DNA of 7,302 nt from a candidate division NPL-UPA2 bacterium (GCA_021129695.1 JAJOKU010000116.1:1-7302), one strand, 5' to 3'. Counted from the stretch's first letter, positions 1 through 7,153 are shown. A program made the numbers and translations. The notes: generated by a model not told the origin, from the letters alone.

Positions 1-1
1 C

Positions 2-30
2 TGTAACCCATTGATTATCAAATAGTTACA
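2..30. promoter_or_regulatory. 29-nt dyad-symmetric element (possible operator or hairpin)
   Basis: Two nested inverted repeats share one centre at base 16. The outer arms are TGTAAC (2-7) and GTTACA (25-30). The inner arms are TTGAT (11-15) and ATCAA (17-21). The three bases between the arms on each side do not pair. The element lies just upstream of the pilus gene. No T-run follows it on the plus strand, so it does not look like a plus-strand intrinsic terminator. An operator for a dimeric regulator is plausible, but the function is inferred only. Confidence 0.4.
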
Positions 31-66
31 AAAAGGGTGCGTAACTCGTGTAATATGTATGTAAGA

Positions 67-1170
67 ATGCTTAGGATTAAAAATGAGAAGGGGATGGCGG
101 CCATTGTTGCTTTCTCGGTGCTATTTATTCTGCTGACTTTGGGAGCCATATTCCTATTTTCTATGGATACGGAGTTTAAGATTGCCACCAATCAGAAAGC
201 ATCTACCCAGGCTCTCTATATTGCCGAGGCAGGATTGCAATATGGTTTAGGCTACCTGAGAAATATTGACCCAGGCTGGCGAACAAATGGGGTGCCCGTG
301 GTTCATCAATTAGCAAATGGGCAATATAGTGTAGAGGCGGTGGATGAACTGGACGCGGACGGTGTTCCGACTGGCTGGGTGCTAATTACCTCCACCGGGG
401 AGGTGGATTTGCCTGGTCAGGGGGTAACGGCCAAAAGGATTGTCCGGATAAAGGCTTCCTGTAGGGCGGTGGTTAAATATGTCCTTCAGTCCAATGGTGA
501 TATAAGAGAGACCACTACTACCGGGACAGTGGATTGGAGTGACAGCGAAGGCGTTTATGCAAAGGGGAAAATTTATATTGACCCTCCCCATGGAAATGTG
601 ACCTTTCTGCCTGATTCTTCAAAGGTAACTGAAAATGGCATTGAAGATATACCGGGGATAAATATGGCTTTTTACAAAAGTAAGGCCGAAATTGTTGATA
701 ATAATCATGTGTTTACTGGGTCAATTGACAACAAGCTTTTCTACGTACTTGGCGATTGCGTCATAGACACAACGCATGAAGATGCGGCATTTAGCGAGAC
801 AAGCATCATTGCTGAAGGAAATATTGAGATAATCGGCGGCGAGACACTTACCATGGGTGCCTACGCGCCCACCCCGTGGAGGGCAGACGAGTTTTATCCT
901 GTTTTAGCTTCCCTTAAGAACATCACTGAGTCGGGCTCAATTGAGCCAAGCGACCGGCTCATAACGGGCTTAGTCATTGCCTCTCCAGAAGACCCATTAG
1001 AACCGGGTGTCGTTCACTTTGAAAACATTGCCCTGGCCGGGGCGATCATTGGCCGCAAAATAGAGTTGACAGGACAGGTAGAGATTCTCTATGACGAAGA
1101 GTATGGCGTGATTACGGAAGGCGGCCTCATCGGATTCGTAAGGGATAAGGACTGGCAGGAGATTTATTAG
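67..1170 (+). CDS. PilX-like type IV pilus assembly protein
   Basis: This is a predicted minor-pilin-like surface protein of the type IV pilus system. The N-terminus has a short basic leader ending KNEKG, then a hydrophobic helix (about residues 11-32), then the signature A-L-Y-I-A-E-A-G-L near residues 50-58. That combination is the PilX N-terminal domain. The remaining ~280 residues are beta-rich, with repeated short blocks such as IIAEGNIEI, VIDTT and IALAGAIIGRKIEL, suggesting a stacked-strand C-terminal domain. The mature +5 position, counted after the leader glycine, is Val rather than the Glu of major pilins. The start is uncertain: the frame stays open upstream to a GTG at 37, with further ATGs at 55 and 94. 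I chose ATG 67 because it gives a typical short prepilin leader, but no start has a good Shine-Dalgarno site. A start at 94 would remove the leader. A terminator follows, so the gene looks transcriptionally separate from what comes next. The specific role (minor pilin or adhesin) is inferred. Confidence 0.8.
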   Translation: MLRIKNEKGMAAIVAFSVLFILLTLGAIFLFSMDTEFKIATNQKASTQALYIAEAGLQYGLGYLRNIDPGWRTNGVPVVHQLANGQYSVEAVDELDADGVPTGWVLITSTGEVDLPGQGVTAKRIVRIKASCRAVVKYVLQSNGDIRETTTTGTVDWSDSEGVYAKGKIYIDPPHGNVTFLPDSSKVTENGIEDIPGINMAFYKSKAEIVDNNHVFTGSIDNKLFYVLGDCVIDTTHEDAAFSETSIIAEGNIEIIGGETLTMGAYAPTPWRADEFYPVLASLKNITESGSIEPSDRLITGLVIASPEDPLEPGVVHFENIALAGAIIGRKIELTGQVEILYDEEYGVITEGGLIGFVRDKDWQEIY

Positions 1171-1211
1171 TTTCTCGGGTCAGCGGTAGAATCTGACTCA
1201 TTCTTCTTTAA

Positions 1212-1241
1212 CCTCGGGGAAGCCCCTGAGGCCATTTTTTT
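1212..1241 (+). terminator. Rho-independent terminator after the pilus gene
   Basis: The stem is CCTCGGGG (1212-1219) against CCCC-T-GAGG (1223-1231), with a one-base bulge and a 3-nt AAG loop. It is followed by a run of seven T (1235-1241) and further T-rich sequence. It lies about 40 nt after the pilus stop codon and just before the toxin promoter, so it should insulate the two units. Confidence 0.85.
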
Positions 1242-1254
1242 ATTTATTTTGTTG

Positions 1255-1283
1255 TTGCCAAAAAATACACATTGTGATATACT
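1255..1283 (+). promoter_or_regulatory. Sigma70-type promoter of the toxin-antitoxin pair
   Basis: The -35 box is TTGCCA (1255-1260) and the -10 box is TATACT (1278-1283), each five of six to consensus, with an ideal 17-bp spacer. The predicted transcription start is about 1289-1291, which coincides with the toxin GTG at 1290. A small dyad, CACA-T-TGTG (1268-1276), lies inside the spacer and could be an operator for the antitoxin, as these modules usually repress themselves. Confidence 0.75.
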
Positions 1284-1289
1284 TGGGCT

Positions 1290-1571
1290 GTGAAATATTT
1301 TGACTGGGATACTGAGAAGAATGCAAAGCTTAAAGCAGAGCGAAAGATAGCCTTTGAAGAAATTGTTTTTTCCTTAATGCATGGAGGTCTGTTGGATATC
1401 CTTATGCATCCCAATCAGAAGAAATACCCTGGGCAAAGGGTCTTCGTAGTTGATGTTGGAAACTATGCTTGCTTGGTCCCCTTCGTTGAGACAAAAGATG
1501 GGGTGTTTTTGAAAACAATAATCCCAAGCCGGAAAGCAATGAGAAAGTACCTGGGAGGTGAAGAAAAGTGA
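1290..1571 (+). CDS. BrnT-like toxin of a type II toxin-antitoxin module
   Basis: This 93-residue protein is probably a ribonuclease toxin that blocks translation when free of its antitoxin. It begins with FDWD (4-7), followed by a Lys-rich helix and the FEE motif (22-24). A central HP..KYPGQR segment (40-50) leads to a strand FVVDV (52-56), then LVPFV (62-66), and a C-terminal FLKTIIPSRKA (73-83). This layout matches the BrnT fold: an N-terminal WD..K element, the FEE helix, beta hairpins and a basic (S/A)R C-terminus. Toxin-first order with a ribbon-helix-helix partner is the BrnT-BrnA arrangement. The GTG start falls at the predicted transcription start and has no Shine-Dalgarno site, so translation is probably leaderless. 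The stop overlaps the antitoxin start by 4 nt (GTGA). The family call is from motif recognition. The sequence diverges from classical BrnT, and RNase activity is inferred. Confidence 0.8.
   Translation: MKYFDWDTEKNAKLKAERKIAFEEIVFSLMHGGLLDILMHPNQKKYPGQRVFVVDVGNYACLVPFVETKDGVFLKTIIPSRKAMRKYLGGEEK
1554..1560 (+). promoter_or_regulatory. Strong ribosome binding site of the antitoxin
   Basis: GGAGGTG lies 7 nt before the GTG start at 1568, inside the end of the toxin gene. It fixes the antitoxin start and contrasts with the missing site for the toxin, which would favour antitoxin excess. Confidence 0.75.
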
Positions 1572-1840
1572 AGCTGGATAAAAAGGAGAAGGAGTTGCTG
1601 GAGTCATACGAAAGGGGTGAATGGAAGACCATCCCAAACCCTAAGAAAGAAGCTGGACGATACTGCAAATATGCTAAGGCTACCTTTCGCAAAGATAAAA
1701 GGGTCAATATTCGTATCGCAGAAAAAGACCTTATGGATATCCGCAAGAAAGCGGCTGAAGAGGGTCTTCCCTACCAGACATTAATCTCCAGCGTTCTTCA
1801 TAAATTCGTCAATGGCCGTCTTGCAGAAAAAACACCCTGA
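1568..1840 (+). CDS. CopG/BrnA-like ribbon-helix-helix antitoxin
   Basis: This 90-residue protein is the probable antitoxin and autorepressor of the upstream toxin. The N-terminal half has an acidic/basic helix and the phrase ESYERGEWKTI (12-22), which resembles the E-x-GEW motif of CopG-type antitoxins and probably wraps the toxin. The C-terminal half is a ribbon-helix-helix DNA-binding unit: strand RVNIRI (45-50), helix A (51-66, AEKDLMDIRKKAAEEG) and helix B (69-82, YQTLISSVLHKF region). The GTG start overlaps the toxin stop (GTGA) and has a strong ribosome binding site, so the two genes are translationally coupled. Binding to the promoter at 1255-1283 is the usual mode for the family but is not shown here. 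Confidence 0.8.
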   Translation: MKLDKKEKELLESYERGEWKTIPNPKKEAGRYCKYAKATFRKDKRVNIRIAEKDLMDIRKKAAEEGLPYQTLISSVLHKFVNGRLAEKTP

Positions 1841-1848
1841 ACAGCAAA

Positions 1849-1878
1849 TTGACAACGAGGTATGCTTTAGAGTATACT
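1849..1878 (+). promoter_or_regulatory. Strong sigma70-type promoter, probably for the pilus remnant and ATPase operon
   Basis: The -35 box is a perfect TTGACA (1849-1854) and the -10 box is TATACT (1873-1878), with an 18-bp spacer. Transcription should start near 1885, only about 12 nt before the ATG at 1897, so the AGGGGA ribosome site (1885-1890) would sit at the very 5' end. A perfect 10-nt palindrome, GAGTATACTC (1870-1879), covers the -10 box and may be an operator. No terminator is visible between here and the ATPase genes. Confidence 0.75.
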
Positions 1879-1896
1879 CATTTTAGGGGATAAGGT

Positions 1897-2133
1897 ATGA
1901 AAGTAGCTTTGCCTAAGTTAGGGGAACTGAAATCCAAGATTAAGTTGGAGCGGCTTCATTTTGAATCCAGCCGGCTCCTCTTTGGGCTGGATATCGGCAC
2001 TCATTCTGTAAAAGTGGCAGTGCTGCGGGAGACAGGAAAGGGGACGAAACTGGTAAGTTTAGGGATAGAGGAGATTCCCCCGGTTAAGGAGGAGGAAAGG
2101 GAGAGGGGGAAGGCACAGGCCAGGAGGAAGTGA
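1897..2133 (+). pseudogene. pilM-like N-terminal fragment
   Basis: Only 78 codons are open, against roughly 350 in an intact PilM, the actin-like cytoplasmic ATPase that organises the type IV pilus inner-membrane platform. A basic, Leu-rich leader (1-28) is followed by LFGLDIGTHSVKVAVL (28-43). That is the first phosphate-binding loop of the actin-like fold as it appears in PilM, followed by strand LVSLGIEEIPP (52-62). Homology then stops and a Glu/Lys/Arg-rich tail (63-78) runs to a TGA. None of the later nucleotide-binding motifs are present, so ATPase function is not expected. Promoter and ribosome site are intact. The end overlaps the next reading frame by 4 nt (GTGA at 2130-2133). A one-base frame change around 2098-2130 would instead merge the two into one acidic linker. 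I read this as the 5' end of a pilM truncated by deletion. A short functional peptide is less likely. Confidence 0.7.
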
Positions 2134-2496
2134 AAGAAGAAGTCAGACAGGCTGAGGTGGAAGAAAAAGAAGAAGCTGAAAAAGATACAAAGACCCTTGA
2201 GGAAGAGTCACTTACTTTGAAGAGAGACCCTTTCTTGCTCTATCCGGAAAAGCACGGCCCGGGCGACGTTGAGGAAGAGACAGTTAGTTGGAAGGAGATG
2301 GGTGTGGAAGCAGTTATTTATGACCCAACTGGCAAGGCGGAGGCGCTGGTCATGAGCGGGGGGGTTCTTTGGGAACGGAGATGAGGTGAATGGAAAAAAG
2401 ATAGAGAAGATTGAGCCCGACAGGATAATCCTTATGGACATGGAGCAACACAGGAGATTAATCTGCGTTCCGGAGGAGGTAGGAGAGGAACCTTGA
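2130..2496 (+). pseudogene. PilP-like periplasmic domain, frameshifted at a G7 run
   Basis: The first frame runs from GTG 2130 to a TGA at 2382-2384. It encodes an acidic linker, then LKRDPF (where PilP/GspC-type domains have 'RDPF'), then VEAVIYDPTGKAEALVMSGG. At the seven-G run (2358-2364) the homology jumps one base. The other frame continues FFGNGDEVNGKKIEKI, then DRIILMDMEQHRRLICVP, to TGA 2494-2496. Joined, this is a GspC/PilP-type fold ('G-I-I-Y-D...AIING...GDEV.G.KI.KI..D.I.L'), the periplasmic protein that links the pilus inner-membrane platform to the secretin. Removing one G restores a continuous frame. The restored stop overlaps the next start by 4 nt (TTGA), as in an intact operon, which supports 2496 as the original end. 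No signal peptide or membrane anchor is visible, so the 5' end also appears lost. Sequencing error, phase variation or true decay all remain possible. Confidence 0.65.
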
Positions 2497-2801
2497 CCGA
2501 AGTAATCAAGAAGATCAGAGAGGTAGAGCGCTCGGCTGAAGAGCTCATTGAGAAGGCAAGGGAGGAGGCAAGACAAACCATAGAGGAAGCTGAGGCCAAG
2601 GGCAGGCAGATAGCTGCCGAGGCGCAGATCGAGGCAGGGAGGGAGGCTGCCTCCCTTAAGGAAAAAGTAATTGAGGAGGCTAGAAAGGAAGCTCTTTTAA
2701 TTGGGGAGAGGGCGCAGAAGGAGGCAAAGAATTTGGAGGAGGCGGCCAGAAAGAATTTAGATAAGGCCGTCTCCTTTATTGTAAGGAGGGTGGTTAGCTA
2801 A
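2493..2801 (+). CDS. atpH: V-type ATPase subunit H (peripheral stalk, G-type)
   Basis: This 102-residue, almost entirely helical protein is very rich in Glu, Lys, Arg and Ala, with heptad-like repeats such as EKAREEARQTIEEAEAK (20-36) across residues 3-90. That is the profile of subunit H/G (AhaH, NtpF). In the enzyme it pairs with subunit E to form the peripheral stalk that holds the catalytic head still against the membrane motor. The TTG start at 2493 is chosen because AGGAGAGG lies 4 nt upstream. It overlaps the stop of the PilP-like remnant (TTGA), so it is probably translationally coupled. The gene opens the ATPase series H-I-K-E-C-F. Coiled-coil proteins are hard to assign from composition alone, so the call rests strongly on position. 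Confidence 0.85.
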   Translation: MTEVIKKIREVERSAEELIEKAREEARQTIEEAEAKGRQIAAEAQIEAGREAASLKEKVIEEARKEALLIGERAQKEAKNLEEAARKNLDKAVSFIVRRVVS

Positions 2802-2802
2802 A

Positions 2803-4830
2803 ATGGCTCTCAGTCGGATGACCAAGATTCAAATCGTTGGACATAACTCAGCTCGGGAGGAGGTGGTTGCCGAACTTCAGAGACTGGGCTTAGTGGAGAT
2901 CACTGACTTAAGAGAGACTTTCACAGCCGAAGCACCGCAAGGCAGTGCCGATTCTCAGGCAGTGCCGTTAGGCAAAGATTCCGAATACGAGGAGTTCCTC
3001 TTGAAAGGGGAAGACAGGGATGAGCAGTTAGAGAAGAAGCAATTGGAGATAGAACATGCTCTGAGTTACCTATCTCAGTTTGAGAAGAGGAGCCTGGGAG
3101 AATCCTTCTTCCCGGCCAAGGTTAATCTAAGCAAGGAGGAGTTCCTCCATATTATTCACAACTTTGATTATGCCCAGATCTTGAAGGCTTGCCAGGAGCT
3201 GGAGCGAGACCTGAAAGAGCTGGAGGCGAAAGCAGTGAAGTTAGCCAGGCAGGCCAATGACCTTCTCCCCTATGAGGGGCTAAATATTCCCCTGGAGGAG
3301 TTGAAAGAGACCAGGGAGACAAAAGTTACCTTAGGGACGGTACCAAATCGGAACCTTGACCCGCAGGGGATGAGAGAGAGAATGGATGAGGTCACTAAGG
3401 GAGTCACCATCCAGGTTATCCAGGAGACAAAATCGGTCAAATATTGCCTTTTAATCTACCTGAAATATTACCAGGAGGAGATTTCAAATATCCTGAGAGA
3501 ATTTGAATTTACCTCGGTCAATTTCCCCGGGCTTCGAGGAAAGCCAAAGGATATACTCAAGGATATTAAAAGCCGCCTTCAGAAAGCAGAGGAAGAGAAA
3601 GACATCTTAATAGCCAAGAGCCAGGAGATGCTAAAGGAAAGAGCAAAGCTCATGGCCGTCCATGACCATCTCGCCAACCTAAGAGGGAGAAAAGATATTC
3701 AAAATCTTTTTGCCCGCACCGAGGAGACTTTCCTCATAGCTGGCTGGATAAAGAGAAACCATCTCGAGAATCTTAAGAAGAGCCTGGAGAGAAAATTCCC
3801 GGAGATAGATATTAGTCCTATTAAACCCGAAAAAGGAGAGAGACCGCCGGTTGAATTGGAGAACAGGAGATTGGTTAGACCCTTTGAGATGGTCACTAAT
3901 CTCTACGGGCTTCCTCACTCCCGGGAACTTGACCCCACTCCTTTCCTGGCCCCTTTCTTCTTTCTTTTCTTCGGGCTTTGTGTATCCGATGCTGGCTACG
4001 GCCTGATTCTCCTGGCCCTTACCCTGTTAGGGATGAAGAAGATGAAGGTCGGAGGAGAGTTGTTTCGTCTCCTCGCCCTGGGAGGGGTGGCCACCTTTAT
4101 CTGTGGAGCTTTGATGGGAGGATGGTTTGGGATTGACGTAGCCAAGGTTCCATCCGCACCTCGTTTTTTAAAATCGGTTGTCCTGTTCAATCCGCTTGAG
4201 CAGCCGATGACTTTTTTCAAGTTAGCTCTTGCTCTGGGATTCGGGCAGATCTGCTTTGGAACTGTCATTAAATTGATTAAGGATGTAAGGGAAAAGAAAT
4301 GGAGCGATGCTCTATTTTCTGAAGGGTCGTGGCTCCTCATCTTTGCTGGAATATTGGTGCTTGTCCTGGGGGAAGGGCTTATCGGTCCGGGAGCGAAGAC
4401 CTTGGGAAAGTGGTTAGTGATCTCAGGCAGTCTGAGCCGGGTTATCCTCAGGGGGCTTTTTAGAGAGAGAAAACTGGCCGGTATAGGACTGGGCCTTATT
4501 CTGCTTTTGGATGGGCTGAAAAATCTTTTAGGGAATGTATTGAGTTACTCAAGACTGATGGCCCTGGGGATGGCTACCGGAGTAATTGCTATGACGGTAA
4601 ACTTGGTTGCCGGTCTGGCTCGAGATACAATTCCACTTTTTGGTTGGCTGGCCATGATTATGGTCTTAATCGGAGGGCATATATTCAATATTGCCATAAA
4701 TACCTTAGGCAGCTTCGTCCATACCACAAGGCTTCAGTTTGTTGAATTCTTCCCTTATTTCTTTGAAGGCGGCGGAAAGGCATTTGAGCCATTCAGAACG
4801 AAAAACGAGTTCACGTTAATCCAAGGATAG
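2803..4830 (+). CDS. atpI: V-type ATPase subunit I (membrane stator, a-subunit)
   Basis: This 675-residue subunit forms the ion half-channels next to the rotating K ring. Residues 1-370 are cytoplasmic and largely coiled coil, and bind the peripheral stalks. A conserved hinge PFEMVTNLYGLPHSRELDPTPF precedes the membrane part. About seven hydrophobic segments follow, beginning with APFFFLFFGLCVSDAGYG near residue 385. The essential arginine is visible in VLSYSRLMALGMATG (R584), the counterpart of the Arg that drives ion exchange with the ring carboxylate. The end carries GGHIFNIAINTLGSFVH and RLQFVEFFPYFFEGGG, both hallmarks of the family. The length is normal for bacterial subunit I. The ATG lies 1 nt after the H stop, with AAGGAGG about 13 nt upstream, somewhat far. 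Confidence 0.95.
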   Translation: MALSRMTKIQIVGHNSAREEVVAELQRLGLVEITDLRETFTAEAPQGSADSQAVPLGKDSEYEEFLLKGEDRDEQLEKKQLEIEHALSYLSQFEKRSLGESFFPAKVNLSKEEFLHIIHNFDYAQILKACQELERDLKELEAKAVKLARQANDLLPYEGLNIPLEELKETRETKVTLGTVPNRNLDPQGMRERMDEVTKGVTIQVIQETKSVKYCLLIYLKYYQEEISNILREFEFTSVNFPGLRGKPKDILKDIKSRLQKAEEEKDILIAKSQEMLKERAKLMAVHDHLANLRGRKDIQNLFARTEETFLIAGWIKRNHLENLKKSLERKFPEIDISPIKPEKGERPPVELENRRLVRPFEMVTNLYGLPHSRELDPTPFLAPFFFLFFGLCVSDAGYGLILLALTLLGMKKMKVGGELFRLLALGGVATFICGALMGGWFGIDVAKVPSAPRFLKSVVLFNPLEQPMTFFKLALALGFGQICFGTVIKLIKDVREKKWSDALFSEGSWLLIFAGILVLVLGEGLIGPGAKTLGKWLVISGSLSRVILRGLFRERKLAGIGLGLILLLDGLKNLLGNVLSYSRLMALGMATGVIAMTVNLVAGLARDTIPLFGWLAMIMVLIGGHIFNIAINTLGSFVHTTRLQFVEFFPYFFEGGGKAFEPFRTKNEFTLIQG

Positions 4831-4839
4831 GAAAATATA

Positions 4840-5508
<669 letters not shown>

Positions 5509-5532
5509 CAATTCAGATAGGATTAAGCAAAA

Positions 5533-6147
5533 ATGGCTCTTGAGGATATTTTAAAGAGAATACGGGAGGATGCTCATAAAGAGGCTGAAAAGATAGGAAA
5601 GGAAGCCGAGACAAGAGCAGAAGCAATTTTAGAGGAGACTAAAAAGGAGGCTGTCTCAATCAGGGAGAAGCTCTTAGAAGAAGGTGAAGCCTCTTCCCAG
5701 CAGGAGAGAAGAAGAATATTAACCATAGCCAACTTAGAGTCAAGGAAGGAAATTCTCGGTAGGAAACAGAATCTCATTGAGTCTGCCTTCCAGAAAGCCT
5801 CCAACCACCTTCTGCATTTATCGGATGCCGAGTATCAAGCTATAGTCAAGAAGATGCTTCTCGGAGCGGTGGAATCCGGCCAGGAGGAGGTGATTATCTC
5901 ATCCGGGGACGAGAAGCGGATAACTCCTTCATTTCTGGAGGAAGTTAATAAGGAGTTAGCTGAGAAGGGAAGGCCGGGCAAGCTGAGACTCTCTCCTGAG
6001 AGAAGGCAGTTCATGGGAGGATTCATCCTCAGGTCATCTCGGAAGGAGATAAAGTGCACCTTTGATTCCCTCCTCAAGGAAAGCAAGGACGAGCTGGAAG
6101 GAGAGATATCTCGGATTTTATTTAGTGGAGATAAAGATAGTGGCTGA
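5533..6147 (+). CDS. atpE: V-type ATPase subunit E (peripheral stalk)
   Basis: This 204-residue protein forms the stator stalk with subunit H and joins the catalytic head to subunit I. Residues 1-95 are a long, charged helix rich in Glu, Lys and Arg (for example EDAHKEAEKIGKEAETRAEA). The C-terminal half is a mixed alpha/beta domain with VIISSGDEKRITP and the conserved MGGFILRS followed by DSLLKESKDELEGEISRILF. Helix plus head is the family layout, and the length is normal. The ribosome site is weak (AGGA about 10 nt before the ATG). The 3' end overlaps subunit C by 8 nt. E here means the V-type stalk subunit, not the F-type c subunit of the same symbol. Confidence 0.93.
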   Translation: MALEDILKRIREDAHKEAEKIGKEAETRAEAILEETKKEAVSIREKLLEEGEASSQQERRRILTIANLESRKEILGRKQNLIESAFQKASNHLLHLSDAEYQAIVKKMLLGAVESGQEEVIISSGDEKRITPSFLEEVNKELAEKGRPGKLRLSPERRQFMGGFILRSSRKEIKCTFDSLLKESKDELEGEISRILFSGDKDSG

Positions 6148-7147
6148 AGACCGGAGATATGCCTATGCGGTAGGAAGAATTCGAGCCCTGGAGACCAGGC
6201 TTCTTAGAAGGGAACGATTCGACCAGATGGTTGGGGCTGAGGACGCAGAGGAAACTTTGAGGGCATTGGCCGATACCGATTATGGACCTTTGCTATCTGA
6301 AATAAAGAGTCCGGACGAATTCGAGATCGCCTTAAATAAAGAACTGACCAAAGTTCTAAGCCTTATTTCTCATCTAAGCTTTGACCCGGAGTTAACAGAC
6401 CTCTTTCGTTTAAGATATGATTTTCATAATTTGAAAGTGCTTCTCAAACAAAAATACTTAGCCCGGTCGCCTGTTGACAGTAAACTGTGTCTTATAGACG
6501 CTGGGGTCATTGAGGGCGAGAAGCTAAGAAAGATTATGGAAGGGGAAGATTACAGCGAGTTGCCCGATGAGCTCAGGACAGCAGTTGACAAGTCAGAAAA
6601 AGGTTTTGAGGAAACAGGTGACCCCCAGATGATAGATATCATTCTGGATAAAGAGATGTATAGCCTCTTTCATGAGCGGTCTAGTGGGAATCCTTTCCTT
6701 AAAGAATATTTTCAAATCTCGGCTGACTTAACCAATATAAGAATTTTTCTCAGAGTAAGAGCATTGAGAAAGGAGAGAGATTTCTTTGAGGAGGTCTTTC
6801 TGGAGGGCGGTAAACTTGAGCTGAGTTTCTTCCTGAGACTTTATGGGGAGCCGATTGATAATTTCGCCTCCGCTCTTTCCCCCACTGCCTACGGGCAGTT
6901 AGTCTCCCAAGGCATTAAATACTGGAAGGAGAATGGGTCCTGGTCAAAGCTGGAGCGCTTATCCGATAACCATATCCTCAACTTCTTAGGGCGAGCCAAA
7001 CATATCGTCTTCGGGTTAGAACCCCTCATCGGATATCTGCTAGCCAGGGAGAACGAAATAAAGATGCTACGGATGATTATGGTGGGAAAGTTAAATAAGC
7101 TCGAGGGGGAACTCATCAGAAGTAATTTGAGGGATACCTATGTTTGA
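6140..7147 (+). CDS. atpC: V-type ATPase subunit C (central rotor socket)
   Basis: This 335-residue, all-helical subunit of the C/AC39 family sits on top of the K ring and couples it to the central shaft (D/F). It starts RRYAYAVGRIRALETRLL and continues with DQMVGAEDAEETLRALADTDYG. A later segment RLRYDFHNLKVLLKQKYL is typical of the family, as is the repeat-like internal duplication (DFHNLKVLLK and DLTNIRIFLRVRAL). The end, YLLARENEIKMLRMIMVGKLNKL, is a very conserved signature. I chose the GTG at 6140 because GGAG lies 9 nt upstream (6127-6130) and conserved sequence begins there. An open in-frame ATG at 6062 would add 26 unlike residues inside the E gene. The 8-nt overlap with E suggests translational coupling. 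Confidence 0.93.
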   Translation: MAEDRRYAYAVGRIRALETRLLRRERFDQMVGAEDAEETLRALADTDYGPLLSEIKSPDEFEIALNKELTKVLSLISHLSFDPELTDLFRLRYDFHNLKVLLKQKYLARSPVDSKLCLIDAGVIEGEKLRKIMEGEDYSELPDELRTAVDKSEKGFEETGDPQMIDIILDKEMYSLFHERSSGNPFLKEYFQISADLTNIRIFLRVRALRKERDFFEEVFLEGGKLELSFFLRLYGEPIDNFASALSPTAYGQLVSQGIKYWKENGSWSKLERLSDNHILNFLGRAKHIVFGLEPLIGYLLARENEIKMLRMIMVGKLNKLEGELIRSNLRDTYV

Positions 7148-7153
7148 AAAATA

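Noticed and set aside
382..591. Minus-strand open frame opposite the pilus gene
   Set aside because: It lies wholly inside a well-supported plus-strand gene, has no recognisable motif and no ribosome site.
1374..1746. Two minus-strand open frames over the toxin-antitoxin genes
   Set aside because: Their residues are low-complexity, Ser/Leu/Phe-rich shadows of the plus-strand genes, which have promoter, ribosome site and family motifs.
2208..2576. Minus-strand open frame of 122 codons over the pilus remnant
   Set aside because: It is Leu/Ser/Phe-rich as expected opposite Glu/Lys codons. The plus strand shows family homology on both sides of the G7 run.
6062..6139. ATG at 6062 as start of subunit C
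   Set aside because: It would add 26 residues inside the subunit E gene with no match to the family. The GTG at 6140 has a ribosome site and begins the conserved part.
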